Source: Nothophaeocryptopus gaeumannii (Eukaryota; Ascomycota; Dothideomycetes; Mycosphaerellales; Mycosphaerellaceae). Taken from it: 64,000 bases of DNA. Under the pieces are notes generated by a model that saw only the letters and a list, made by a program, of their open reading frames with translations, had not been told where the DNA came from and did no database searches. Where the stretch lies: NCBI GenBank assembly GCA_031771865.1, contig JASISA010000042.1:2411501-2475500 (forward strand). The letters run 5' to 3'. The position numbers were made by a program, and so were the translations under genes. Shown here in pieces: positions 45,278 to 56,299 of this stretch (positions are counted from its first letter, which is position 1; the number at the start of each line of letters is the position of its first letter).

Positions 45278-45859
45278 GATGGCTTGTAAAGAGGCACGAA
45301 CGGCGGTGTTGCTAAACCAAGGAGGATAATGGTTCTTGTACGTTTGGAGGACATGGGGTTGTACATGTATACTTGGTCCATTGCATGGCTGTTGATGCTG
45401 GATGGCGGCAGAGCAGATATGTATTGATCATGTTGCATAGTTCCCTTCCTGCTGCCGCGCTTTATGACGAGAAGGCAAGAGAGGAAGACTGTTCAAGGGC
45501 TGCGACCCGGTAGACAGACGCGCCAATGCCCATGTTCGTGCAGGAGAGATGGCGATGTATGGCCAAAGCAAGAGGGCGGTTATGCAAGGGGCATTGAAGT
45601 GGACATGGTTGTATTCGTGCAGAGACGTATGCTCCGAAGTGCGACGGACGCATGAAAGTCGACTGCAACGTCGCGCCATGGCAATGCATGGCGTGTAGTG
45701 TGGGAGGAGACTGAGGTGGGTGTGCATCCGATGTCAACGTGCCGCTGTCGTATACGCCAGAGGAATATGGCGTTGGCTCGCAGGTAGACGATGAGAACGC
45801 TGGTGCCAGGTGGCCGAAGGTGGAGTGCTGTTGGTGAGTGTACATGGTCAGCAGGTGAG
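45278..45859. other. No confident gene
   Basis: A minus-strand frame at 45462-45845 (127 codons, His/Pro/Ser-rich) could be an upstream exon of the gene at 44304-45277, but no splice path was found. Confidence 0.35.
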
Positions 45860-47160
45860 ATTGCTGCGGTGGAGGAGACTGAGCTTGTTTCTGCGAAGGG
45901 TGCCGTGTGGGCGCTGTGAAGATGCTTGATGATTGCTGCTGTGTTGTCGTGTGGTGAGGGTGCTATAAGTGCCGGGTGGTCTTGAAGGTGAGGTAGTCTT
46001 GCAAGTGATGTAGTCTTAAAGGTGCGGTCATCATGGGCAAGCTGCGCTGTGTTAGTGAGAGGTGAGCCATGCAGGAATACATACGTGTTGAGCAGGCGTC
46101 AGGTGATCGTTGCTGTATCGCGAAGTTGCTGTATCGCGAAGTTGCTGTATCGCGAAGTTGCTGAGTGATCGCTTCTGTATCGTGAGGATGCTCTCGAGGC
46201 GACCGTGGTGAAGGTGTGATGTGTTGGTCAGCAAAGTGATCAGAGAAGAGCGTTGGTCATGAATATGATAGTGAAGACTTAGCACAATGTCGATGAGCTG
46301 CTGCATCTGCCGTGTCCCGAGGTCGACGGCTGTCGCTGGCCGTAAGAGTGCTCTGCTGGGTTGGTCAGTCGTACAGTACGGTAACGCGAGAGCGGCGGTG
46401 ATGTACACTTAGCTAAATGTGGTGGAGGTGGTTGGCTTGCTGTGTGGTCAAGGTGCTGGCGGAGGTCGGCCATGGGCATGGTGTGACGTGATAGTCAGTA
46501 GTAAAGCCTGCACATTGAAGAGCGGCGATGATGTGGAAGACTTGGCCGTTTGCATTGGCTTAGCAGGACCGTGAAGATTGTGATGTTGTCCGTAGGTCGC
46601 TGGTGTGTTGCTGCTCTTGCTCGGCCGGCGGCGCCGTCGTCGCTAATGAATCGTGTTGATCGAAGGCTGGCGAGATGTCGGTGTCGATAGGTAATGAGAC
46701 TGTGTTACTGCGGTCAGCGAGCTGATATGGACAAGCCTGAACGTGCGAGAACACTTAGTCGATGCTGTCACTGGGTGTCAGTGGGGATGTTGCTGCCGTT
46801 GATGTGTGAGGAGGATACTGTGATACGGTCATCGCTAATGGTGCCAGGTGGAGGTGGAGGGATACTTGGCCAATGTTGGTGATTTCAGGTAGACGTGCTA
46901 GTGCCGGTCGGCGGAGATGTCGCTGATGCTGGTAGATAATGAAGCAGCGATGTGGTCAGCGAAGATCAGCGCTGATAGGCGGAGTTGGAGGGAGACTTGG
47001 CCTGGTGTTGCTGCCGGTCGGTTGTGATAGTGCTGTCGGTCATGGTGCTGCCGCCGGTTAGTCGAGATGCTGCAGTCGGTCATGATGCTGCCGCCGGTCG
47101 GTCGAGATGCTGCAGTCAGTGGATAGTGATGATGCTGCTGCCAGTAGTTGCACGCACGGA
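45860..47160. repeat. Degenerate minisatellite-like region
   Basis: About 1.3 kb made of diverged copies of motifs such as GGTCAGCGA, GATGCTGCAGTCGGTCATGA and GTGTTGCTGC. Clear local arrays are a 16-bp unit GTTGCTGTATCGCGAA repeated just over three times at 46109-46166, and a 40-bp unit (GCTGCCGCCGGT...AGTCGAGATGCTGCAGTC) twice at 47050-47125. No coding frame of quality is present. Confidence 0.6.
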
Positions 47161-48338
47161 AAGATAATTACCGCTGTCGCTGGTGGTCAGAAAGGAGGTC
47201 AACAAACCTCACTATCACATGCATACCCGAGGCGCTCCCGCCGGAGGCGGGCCAGTCCAGGCGGAAGCATGCCGTCGTGAGTCCAAAGAGGTCAAATTTG
47301 AAGCATGCTGTCGACAGTCGTGGCAGGTCCAGTGCGGCCGATGGAAGCGTACTGTTGATAGTCCAAAAGGCCAGGCGATGGGCATGCATGTGGTGGTAGG
47401 TAGAGGAAGAAGAAGAGGAAGAGGAGAGAACAGGCAGGAAGACAGTAGATATGGAGAGGCGTCCGATTGTAATTGGTCTATGTTACCCAGTAAAGTGGGA
47501 GCGGACGATGCTGCGCCCGTGATGAGCACTCCTGTTGAGGCATTATTGAATGCGGGAAACCGTGAGCCAGGCCTTGTCGTCCGGTGGTAGTCTTGAAGCC
47601 GTGAAATGTCTTGAACGCTCGAGTGAAAGGCACGTACGTGGAAGGTGCTTGTGTTGAGCTGACCTTCATAGCGTGTGAAGTATGCAAGGCACGACCAGAG
47701 CGCGGCTCAGCGGCGTTCGTAGATCTCTCTGTGAGGCTGTTGAGCGAGGAATGTAAAGCTGAGCTTCGAGGTGTGCGATACAGTAGCCTTGAATGCGTGA
47801 TGCCTCCCTACTGAATGCCCTGAAGAGGACGTGCTGCCCAGGATGCCAAAATCTTGGGAGCTGTGCACCTGTCCGTCCGCATCGCTTCGAGTAACGTTCT
47901 TCCAGGAAGCCTGACTCATACATCCTTCTTCAGATCGTGGAATCCTCTCAAGTGTCCAATCTTAAGACATAGGACACGAGGGAATAGCGGTATAGCTCCT
48001 ACTATAAGGGCTATCAGTGTCTGCTTTGCGTACACGAGAGCTAGTTCCCTTGATAGCAGCTCTGAACAAGACTTCATCCTTCAGCCTAGTGGCCATTCAT
48101 TAGTCCGTACGGCGCTGGATCGCCGACGATGTTCCGCTCATCATGCGCTGGCGCACATTTGCAAATGCGAAGGAACTGCGAAAACTGGCTTTGTGAGTGG
48201 ACTGTTCAGCGGATGCGAGGAGCCGCGCTTCGCAGGACCGGACGTCTCGCTATCCTCCGTACCAGGCTCCCGACGTTGCTTCGAACTGGTACATTTCCTT
48301 CGTGCAGTATTGATCCATCGTAGAAAAAAGCTTGTTCA
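47161..48338. other. No confident gene
   Basis: Several frames on both strands. The longest on the plus strand (47854-48342, 162 codons) has no family features and may be a chance frame. Confidence 0.35.
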
Positions 48339-49298
48339 CTAATCCGCCTGCAACTCAACGCCGTCCCATTCCAGTAACAGCTTGTACGGAATGTTCTCCC
48401 ACTTCACCATCATCGTCTTCTTGGTCGATTTGCAAGATAGCATGGCTGGATTATACTCACATTCACCGACGATGGTCTTAATGCTCGCGGCGGGTTTGCC
48501 ACTTGCGCAGGCTTCGGGGTCATCTGTTATGTGTCATACCAGTTAGCTAGAGGACAAGAGAGAAAAATGGTTAGGGGATGAGGTTGAATGGCCGACGTAG
48601 GGATATAGAGTGGGCAAGGATGGGAAAGGCTTGCCTTGACGCTTCTGCAGTTCCTCGTCCCATTCGTTTAAAGTTCCCGGGTTGATGTTCTCCTCGGGCT
48701 CCCAAGTATACGGCCATGGCTTGCCGCGCTCGTCGTTGCCTGCCCACTTGATGAGAAATTTGGACCCCTTTTGCCGAATGATAGCGTCCACAAATTATGT
48801 GTCCTCGTCTGCAAGTTTTTCTTCTTCAGCCTTCTGCTTGCGTTTGGCCGACTTTGGGACAGGCTTCCGTGTTCCCTGCTGGTCGTGCTCCGGCCGCTTC
48901 TTCTCATCGGGCTTCAGACCATTTTTGAGGATAAGCTTTCCCTTATCCTTTTGGTTTCCGGGGTGCTTCAGAGTCTCGCTGGGCTTCAATGGCTCTCGCG
49001 GCTTGACAGTATCCTGCAACTTCAGATTCTTTTGTGGGACACTCTGTTGCGGCTTCACACCCTCCTGCGTCTGCGACAGACCCTTCGCGTCTTTGTCGTA
49101 AGTATAACGAGGCTTGTCCAGCTTCGGCTTCTTCGCTGGCGGAGCAACAAGCCATTCGGGATCAGGTATGTCGCGGACGGCGACTACGTCAGTTAATGGC
49201 TGCGATGCAATCGGCGCATCTTCTTCGTCGTCGTCTGGCCAATTCTCCTTGCCGGAGTCTGGCGTTCGTGGGCTGCGACCGCAGAATGGTGCGGACAT
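48339..49298 (-). pseudogene. Chromodomain protein, one in-frame stop
   Basis: Exons complement(48339..48523, 48635..49298). The 111-bp intron (48524-48634) has a GC donor (AAG/GCAAGC) and a CAG acceptor. The N-terminal 165 residues are acidic, then Lys/Pro/Gln-rich. Next comes TAA at 48795-48797, directly followed in frame by a chromodomain: FVDAIIRQKGSKFLIKWAGN, then WPYTWEPEENINPGTLNEWD. After the splice another 60 residues follow (IKTIVGECEYNPAMLSCKS, then MMVKWENIPYKLLLEWDG). Chromodomains bind methylated histone tails. The stop falls where the first aromatic-cage residue (usually Tyr) of the domain is expected. Total about 284 codons. One base change would restore the frame, so a sequencing error or recent loss is possible. 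Confidence 0.7.
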
Positions 49299-49589
49299 GG
49301 CGGCGGGAGTTATAATGGCAGATGGCGTGGATGGGACTGGTTATGCGCGGTTGTGGTAGTGGTTGCGCGATAGTTCACTACATGCGCGTAGATGGAGATG
49401 GTTGCTCTGCGTAGGTGTGGGGGTTGATTGTCAATGCAGCGCGACACGAGAGCCGCGACGCGCTTTGTTGGCCGACCCCTCCTCCTTCATCATTATTACG
49501 CGTCGGCGGCGGAGAATCTTACTCCCGGGCCAGCTAATTAAGAGACGGAGACGGAGACGGCGACGGATACGAGGCAATAGTTGATAGCT
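49299..49589. other. Shared upstream region of two divergent genes
   Basis: Lies between the chromodomain gene (minus) and the gene starting at 49590 (plus). Contains a (GGAGAC)n-like tract at 49543-49562. No gene is supported. Confidence 0.45.
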
Positions 49590-50914
49590 ATGTCGCGCCC
49601 GACCTCGTACGTTCGCGATACCGTTCGAGCCTACCTGCAGGAGCAACTACAGGAGGAGATACCTGACAGCCAGAGTAGCAGTATCGACATTGTTCCGGCC
49701 TCGACTGAAGGGAGACTCAACATCGACGTATTCCTTGACGGTAATGGCATTGTCCATTCGAACGCAAACGAGACGCGCGCTCTCAAGACAAGCGCCATCT
49801 CTCATACGTGTCCGGACACCCCATTGAGATTTCACGAGAACAGCGTGCCGGACAAGGACAACGAGTGTGTTCAAGGCCAAATTGAAGAATGGCAGCATGA
49901 TGCCTTCTTGTTTCTCGAGGCCGGGAAGAACCTATGCCAGGGAGAGGAGAGCAGCAAAGATTTTCAAGGAAGAGGGAAGGGCAAACAAGAGGAGAATATC
50001 ATCACCAGTCTATCTACAGCACTTGATCAACAGCCAGTCGAGATCTCACAAGGTCGTGATCATCAAAAAGCCTAGTTCGTAATCGCTGACGACGACGGCA
50101 CAGACGGCGATGAGGAGCACAAGATAATTGATGATGATGATGCCATGAACACTCTTCTTCCCTCTCCTATAACCAATCATCCACCGCCCTCCACAGCCGA
50201 TCGTCCACCACCCTCCACTCCGACCACTCCTCGGTTCCCAAACCCCTCAGGTAAAGGCCCTCGCCCACTCTACCGGAAAACCGACCTCACTACCTCCATC
50301 CATGTATACAGACAATACAATTACATTCCCGATGAGCAATGCTGGCGTCCGACACCACAGACGCGCGCGTTACCTCCGAATACCACAACACTTGGCCGTA
50401 TCGCTGCGGCTGGGTAAGAAACCTCCGCGACCTCCGCGACCTCTGCCACGCCAACAGAGAGATCCCGGCATAAACGCTACGTTGAAAGTAGTATCTGGGC
50501 TGAGCCAATCGTGTGGTTGCGGTGGCGGAGAGGAGCCACGCTCTGTCTCAGGCCCGTACTAACTGTGAGGCTCGAGCAGACTTAGCTCGTGAAGGCCAGA
50601 ATGAGAGGCTTCAGCGTCGCCTTTGGCTTCCGCAATCTCTGCGCTAGAGCAGCTTTGAACCCAGAAAAGCGACATATTTCGAGCTTGAAGCGCTGGTCAA
50701 TGAGATACAACGTGCCGAACATTGCTTGCAATACAGCACAACACCTAATGGCATATATCCTAACTCTAAGGAAGGGTACCTCGCCTAACATTGAGACTGC
50801 TGTTGCTTGCAGTTTATGCGGAACGGCTTTGGTGCCGGAAAAGCGTTATATTGAAGACGTACGAGTAATCCAAGGCTCTCTAGAAATATATGTCAACCTG
50901 TCTCCTGGGAATGG

Positions 50915-50922
50915 GAGCGGAC
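50915..50922 (+). repeat. Target site duplication of hAT B, left
   Basis: GAGCGGAC; repeated at 54086-54093. Confidence 0.9.
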
Positions 50923-53900
50923 CAGGCTGGTAAATAAGTAACTTTTTTCAAATATATTTAAGCAACTTACTTGCAAGTAAATCAAATATGCCTTTCAAAA
51001 TGCTTACTTTGTTAGCAAGTAAGCAAGTATTAATCTAGTGTTTACTTTAAGTATTTGTTTAGAATATCGTGTATAGGGTATTTTATCCTTTATATAATAT
51101 CCGTAAGTAAATAGGCGGTAGTAGCCGCTATAGTAGAGTCTCCGATTAGCTCGGCTAAAGCAACTAAGCCCTAACTACCTTAATAACTTATAAACTTACG
51201 AGTTTTTATAAATATACCTATATATTCAATACCTTTGGAATTAACACATACCTCTAGAAGACCCCCGAAATAGATACTACATTAGAACCTAACCTATCTA
51301 CGGCTATAGGGATAACGGATATGTCTATACCCTCTAAGATTACTATATACTTACCTAACGACCTCTTAATCGCTCTAACGCCTTTCTCTCTCCTTAGTAA
51401 GCGTAAACTCGATATCCTCTCTAAGCCTAACTAGTGCTATATACCTAACCTATAATAGCTAGGCGATAAGAAGGATAAGAGGTCTTGGATATAGATATAT
51501 TACTAGAGATTATAGGATAATAAAAGGATAGAGTTTACCCTATATAAGAGGTATTACTCTATACGATTAACTCGTAGTAAATACAAGATAAAGGGAGCTA
51601 ACTCTAGTACCCTTAAGTACCTTAGGTTATAGTATAGTCTTAATAAAGATAGTATAGTAAAGACTCCTTAATCTACTAAGATACACGTACCTGGATTTAA
51701 GCTAATTAACTAGTCTTTCTATAGTTAGACTATAAATAACGAGAAGGCGCTATAGTTTAATCCTAAGACGTTTAAGTCTAAGCTATATACCTAGCTAATT
51801 AAGGACTCTAAATCCTTTCGAACTATTAACTCTACGCGTCTTCGCGAGCTCCTTATCTACCTCTAACTATAAGTAGCTCCTTATATACCTACTTATCTAA
51901 TAGCTAGCTTAATAATTAAGAAGATCTTCGATAAGGTACTTAGTAAAGTTATAGAGGAGCTACACGCTACGTAGTCTAAAATTAGCTATTCCTTCGACCT
52001 CTAGACGTCTAGTAATAAACTAGCTCTACTTGGATTAGTAGCTTACTATATATCGAAGGATAACGAGCCTAAGACTATCCTTCTATTACTTCCTCGATAG
52101 CAAGGTAAATACTCTAGCTATAATATCGTAGACACGATTATAGATATAATAACGTCCTTCGGCCTATAAGATAAGATTAGTTACTTTATCTCGGATAACG
52201 TAACTAATAATCTAAAAGCTATTAGCTTTCTTATAGAGGAGTTCGGCTTTAATCCTTAACACGCCTAGCTACGTTACTTAGGGCATATCTTTAATCTTTA
52301 TAGTTAAGCTATGTTACTAGGTAAAGATCTAGAGGTATTCGAAAAGGAGCTTATCGCTACTAATACTACTAGCCTCGAAGAAGTTAAGTTATAGCTCTAG
52401 CGCAAGCGTAGGCCGATTAGTAAACTTTATAATATAATATATACAATTAAGCGCTCTCTATAAGCCTAGGAGTTAATTAAGAAGAAGTAATTATAGTAAA
52501 TTATACTAACTTAGCTAGAGGGTAAGAAGGAGGTCTACTATATTATTTATAACGTAGTTACGCGCTAGTACTCGTTCGTAGATACTATAGCGAGAGCCTA
52601 CTATCTTTAGCTAGCTATTAACGACTTTATTTAAGACGAGGTAATACTATAGAACGGCTACCTCCGTAGGTACGAAGAATAAGGTAAGGAACCGATAAAG
52701 AAGGAGCCTATAGTAGTCCGTAACGCTCTTAGCGAAGAGGGTTAGTATATAATTAAGCTATATATTTAGATCCTCGAGCCTCTACGAGATTTTACTAAGC
52801 TATTATAAGGTTATACTAGTAATAGATTCGGCGCTATCTAGTAAGTACTACCTACCTATAAGAAGCTCCTTACTTACTTCGAGTACCTTATTAAGCTCTA
52901 CCCGGAAACGACGACGAGGACGATAATATTACCTATTAGACTAAGATAAGACGTAAGGCTACTACCTATATAAAGAAAGCTAAGGCTAACTAACCTATAC
53001 CTATCTAGTAATCTTAAATACTCGAATTGTATATACGCTACGAGGACGACGAAGTTCGTAAAGAACTAGGCTCTTAGCTTACTATAGAATAATACTTTCG
53101 TTTATTAATTAAGCTTAGCTAGAAGAAGCTTAATTAGTACTACTCGTACTTAGACGATTTACCTATCTACGCTACTACTATTATCCTTTATCCTCGCCTT
53201 AAGTAGCGCTTTATAACTAAGAAGTACGAGTAAGGTCGCTAGGCTAGTAAGGACGAAGAGTAGCTCGAGCGTATAGCTACTATAGTTCGTAAACTCTAGC
53301 TATAGTATAGGCTAGTAACTATTTACTTAGATCTAGCTACTACTAAGACGTAGACGTTATAGGTAGCTATTAATTTACGTACTAGAGAAGGCTTATAAGC
53401 TAGCGCTCGCTATACTATATACTAGCTATAGCTAAAGACTAATTAGGCTTTAGATCTACTATTAGATATTAATAATAGTAATAAAGACGACTTACGAGAT
53501 AAATACTAATAGTATTACGAAGAGAAGCGGCTTAAGCCGTATCTTATAGATATTAGCGATAGTCTAATCCCCTACTAGATATCCTTCGAATAATAACGCT
53601 ATTAGCCTAACCTATATAAGATAGTATTAGATATATATGCCTATCTAGCTATAAGCAATAAGGCTAAACGGTAGTTTAATATATCTAGCGATATACTTAC
53701 GAAGAAACGCCGTTATATAAAGGCTAATAAAGTAGGCTATCTTATAACTCTAAAGTTATAGTTAACTAAAGGAATTACCTCCTTATTAGACAACGTCTTT
53801 AGCTATATACCCTTCTTCGATACTAAGGCGATAGCGACGATATTAGTAGCGATAGTAACTATAATAGATACTACTAATAGCGAAGACGATAGCGAATAAC

Positions 53901-54085
53901 TATAGTTCACTTACTAGTTTAGGGTTAATATACTAATTATAGCTAGCGCTAGCGAGCAAATTAAATTAAGTATTTCAAGTAACTATTTACTTACTAGCTA
54001 TTTAAAGTAAGCAAATCATATGCGCCGGAGCAAGTAAGTAACTAGTCTATGCGATATTTACTTAATTTACTTGTTTACTAGCCTA
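50923..54085 (+). mobile_element. hAT element B, RIPped
   Basis: A 3,163-bp element with terminal inverted repeats CAGGCTGGTAAATAAGTAA (left) and TAGGCTAGTAAACAAGTAA (right, reverse complement). The differences are mostly CA/TA or TG/TA changes, as RIP makes. The 8-bp duplication GAGCGGAC is perfect. Subterminal regions hold many AAGTAA/TTACTT motifs (50937-51070 and 53960-54080), the usual kind of hAT transposase binding sites. RIP is extreme inside but stops at the ends. Confidence 0.9.
51240..53900 (+). pseudogene. hAT transposase relic (element B)
   Basis: In one plus-strand frame, interrupted by RIP stops: a BED-finger-like N-terminal stretch near 51500-51620; then FGL(Q)DKISYFISDN(A)TNN, RYLGHIFNL and LLGKDLEVFEKEL (52160-52350), which are typical of fungal hAT transposases. 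A C-terminal dimerisation region follows near 53600-53800 (YAYLAIS(D)KA(E)R, DILTKKRRYIKA, GYLITLK). Trp and Gln codons are mostly TAG or TAA. Confidence 0.8.
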
Positions 54086-54093
54086 GAGCGGAC
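54086..54093 (+). repeat. Target site duplication of hAT B, right
   Basis: GAGCGGAC, identical to 50915-50922. Confidence 0.9.
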
Positions 54094-54462
54094 CTGCGCA
54101 GCCTAGCTAGGATTCGGTAGTGCAAGTGAACTTGGCCTACTACACTACCGCACTTGTGAGACGGTTATATACCTCTAGCGTGTACGCCATGCCTAAGCTG
54201 CTTGACAACATCCTCTCTAACATCGAGATTCGGTACACAACGACTCTACAAGATCTGCACAAACAAGGCACTTAAACTCCAGACATGGAGGCGGATAATA
54301 ATGGATGGATAGATCACTGGAATTAGAGATTATGCGCACTCCACAAGGACTCCGAAGTAATAAGCGAACAGGAAGAGAGCCGCCAATCTCGTTGCTGATA
54401 CCAAGCACCGATCAAGACAGAAGAGAGTTGCCAGTCTGCTCGACTGTTCCAGCCATCGACTT

Positions 54463-54702
54463 AGATAGAGGATACCCGCCAAGTGCTTCACCTTCCAATC
54501 ATCAAGCAAGCCAGATAAGACAAGCGATTATGGCAGACAGAAGCCTCCGGCACATCAGCGAAAGCAACCATCGCCCGAGCCCGAGCCTGCCTTCTCCAGG
54601 AGCGATGGGTCACGGAGACGGAGGCCATCGGAGCTGGAGTTTCTGAGCAAGACGCTTGAGGAGCAGCTCGAGCGGCTAAGCATTTTTGAAGAGAGCTTCT
54701 GA
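54463..54702 (+). pseudogene. Short coiled-coil coding remnant
   Basis: A frame without Met reads polar sequence (KPPAHQRKQPSPEPEPAFSR) and a clear amphipathic end (PSELEFLSKTLEEQLERLSI, then FEESF) to TGA at 54700-54702. It could be the 3' end of the preceding broken gene or a separate exon. A longer overlapping frame (54305-54646) is low in complexity. Weak support. Confidence 0.3.
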
Positions 54703-55151
54703 AGAGATTGGGTGCTTGTAGGAGGACTGACTACCGGAGTCACTGGCATTCATTGCCTTAAAAGGAACGCAAGACGCAAGCTTCCAGCGCGGCAACGTCG
54801 AACGCCAAAAATGTGCATCTATCACATGACATGGGGTCCATTATACGGAGATCGGCAACCGGCATTCGTGCTATCCCTCTGAAAACTCAGTGGCAAGAGG
54901 TGTTCCCCAGCAAAACTAGGTTGTCGAAGTTCCGATTGCACGAATTCGTTATTTAATAGCAATTTTGGCCCCCTTTTCCTCCACTTCAGTTCGTCCGAGG
55001 ACACTACGAGAGCGCTCAAAGAGGTCAGTCTGATCCTGCTGCGCTGCAGCTGCGCCTTTTCGTCAATCCTTGCAGAAGCGACAGACTTGCTCGATGCCTG
55101 ACTGCGGATACAAGGAGGCTGCTAATTTGAGATGGAGAGTAGGTCACCAAC
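54703..55151. other. No confident gene
   Basis: Normal composition, short frames only. Contains the 3' flank of the gene at 55152-55661. Confidence 0.4.
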
Positions 55152-55661
55152 TCACGACCTACTGACCCCAATTTTCGAAATTAGGGATTGTGTAGAGGTC
55201 TTGCCGAAGACGAAGCCGCCGTCCTCGATCCAGGTCAGAGTGTAGAGAGCCCAGCTAGCAGACCACTTGGAGCCGGTGAGGCCAGGGTGCTCGGCTTGCT
55301 GGACGAGGCCAGGCCCAAGAGTCTTGTTGTTGATGTTGTTGCGGATGAAGTTCAGGAGCTTCTCGGCCAAGGCCCCAGCCAGCTCGGAGTCATGAAGGGC
55401 GTGCTTCCAGCCGACAGCACGCATTATATCCATGACTTCGTTGGCATCACGGGGAAGGCAATGACCCGGGATCTGGTTCGTGGCGCAGTATGCGAGGACT
55501 TTGGACTTGAACGCAACGGAGTAGTAGATGCGCTTGCCTGCCTTAGAGAGAGGATGAATTAGCATTTCATAACAGTAGGTCAGATGAGAGTAGGCAGGAA
55601 AGGGAGACTAACCGGAGCGGACGTCGCTCTCGGACAGGTTCTCAAACACGAGCAAAGACAT
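55152..55661 (-). CDS. Small two-exon hypothetical protein
   Basis: complement(55152..55537, 55613..55661) encodes 144 residues: MSLLVFENLSESDVRSGKRI, YYSVAFKSKVLAYCATNQIP, then NEVMDIMRAVGWKHALHDSE and a C-terminal part rich in Trp, Gly and Thr (SKWSASWALYTLTWIEDGGF). The 75-bp intron (55538-55612) has a GTTAGT donor, a GCTAAT branch-like site and a CAG acceptor. Using this acceptor keeps the frame, whereas the nearer AAG does not. No signal peptide or membrane helix is seen. No family recognised. Upstream are a TATA box and a 9-bp repeat array, which supports a real, regulated gene. It is intact, unlike its neighbours. Confidence 0.6.
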
Positions 55662-55685
55662 GTTTGGATGGGTGAGATTGATGAG

Positions 55686-55748
55686 GTTCTTGAAGCTCTT
55701 GAAGTTCTTGAAGTTCTAGAAGTTCTAGAAGTTCTCGAAGTTCTTGGA
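55686..55748 (+). promoter_or_regulatory. 9-bp TTCnnGAA array upstream of the small gene
   Basis: Seven tandem copies of GTTCTTGAA and close variants (TTCTAGAA, TTCTCGAA) lie 25-87 bp before the start codon. Each copy is a TTCnnGAA palindrome, the inverted half of a heat-shock element. The period is 9 rather than 10 bp, so neighbouring units have one base too few for a perfect continuous element. They lie in the probable 5' untranslated region. Confidence 0.45.
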
Positions 55749-55959
55749 GCTTGCGGTCCTTAGAGTCTTCGATGCTTGAGATGTTAAGAGTGTCGAGAGC
55801 CTTGGGTTGCAAGCGACGCGGCAGGAGAGATCTGTCAGCGTTAGTGTTGCTTTGAGACTAGAATTTTTAGTTCAGGAAGGATTGATAGTGGTTACTGACC
55901 TGTAGCTGTTACACATTGCTGGCTGTGTGAGAAGTTGCTGCGAGGCTGCCGGCCTCTAT

Positions 55960-55968
55960 TTATACACG
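55960..55968 (-). promoter_or_regulatory. TATA box of the small gene
   Basis: GTATAAATA on the minus strand, about 300 bp upstream of the start codon. A possible 5' untranslated intron follows (donor GTCAGT near 55898, acceptor CTGACAG near 55834). Confidence 0.45.
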
Positions 55969-56235
55969 TCCCGTTGCTCTGTAAGATTAGTATCCCGTCT
56001 GGCCATAGCTGCGGAAGAGAGAGTCAAGGGTCGGGTCCGCACCCAAGGACTTCAGGAGGAGTCCTGCCGCGGGTCATGAGTATGGACAAGCATATGAGAG
56101 CAGAGACGTGAACAGTGAACTGCATCATCCAAATCAAGCCGGTCACAGCCTCTGATCTGAATTGGATGACATGTGATCTGGTTCAGTGAGTGAACGTCTG
56201 GATCAAAATGATCTAATTTGGATAAAGCAGTAGTC

Positions 56236-56264
56236 ACAGGTGCAAAAAGAAATTTTGCACCTGT
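56236..56264. repeat. Perfect 12-bp hairpin
   Basis: ACAGGTGCAAAA, a 5-base loop, then TTTTGCACCTGT. It sits just outside the RIPped hAT C and ends next to a CAGG that might be its terminus. It could be a terminal remnant of another insertion or a regulatory dyad. Confidence 0.5.
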
Positions 56265-56299
56265 AACAGGTTATTAGTAATGGAATGGCTAGTATGTGT

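Larger units (their letters stand above)
49590..54275 (+). pseudogene. Broken gene interrupted by hAT B
   Basis: The frame begins MSRPTSYVRDTVRAYLQEQL at 49590 and keeps one phase through TAG at 50073-50075, an acidic stretch (ADDDGTDGDEEHKIIDDDD), a Pro-rich region, TAA at 50415-50417 and a further TAG near 50580. In 50520-50770 a neighbouring frame looks better (coiled coil: RTNCEARADLAREGQNERLQ, YFELEALVNEIQRAEHCLQY), so at least one small shift is present. hAT B is inserted at 50922. After removal of the element and one duplication, the original frame continues from 54094 (AQPS, TAG, DSVVQVNLAYYTTALVRRLY, then KLLDNILSNIEIRYTTTLQD) to TAA at 54273-54275. No family recognised. Confidence 0.5.

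Noticed and set aside
46109..46166. Regular 16-bp repeats that might be read as a CRISPR array
   Set aside because: Units are directly adjacent with no spacers, in a eukaryotic minisatellite context.
47854..48342. 162-codon plus-strand frame as a gene
   Set aside because: No family features, no intron signals, and similar-length frames exist on the other strand.
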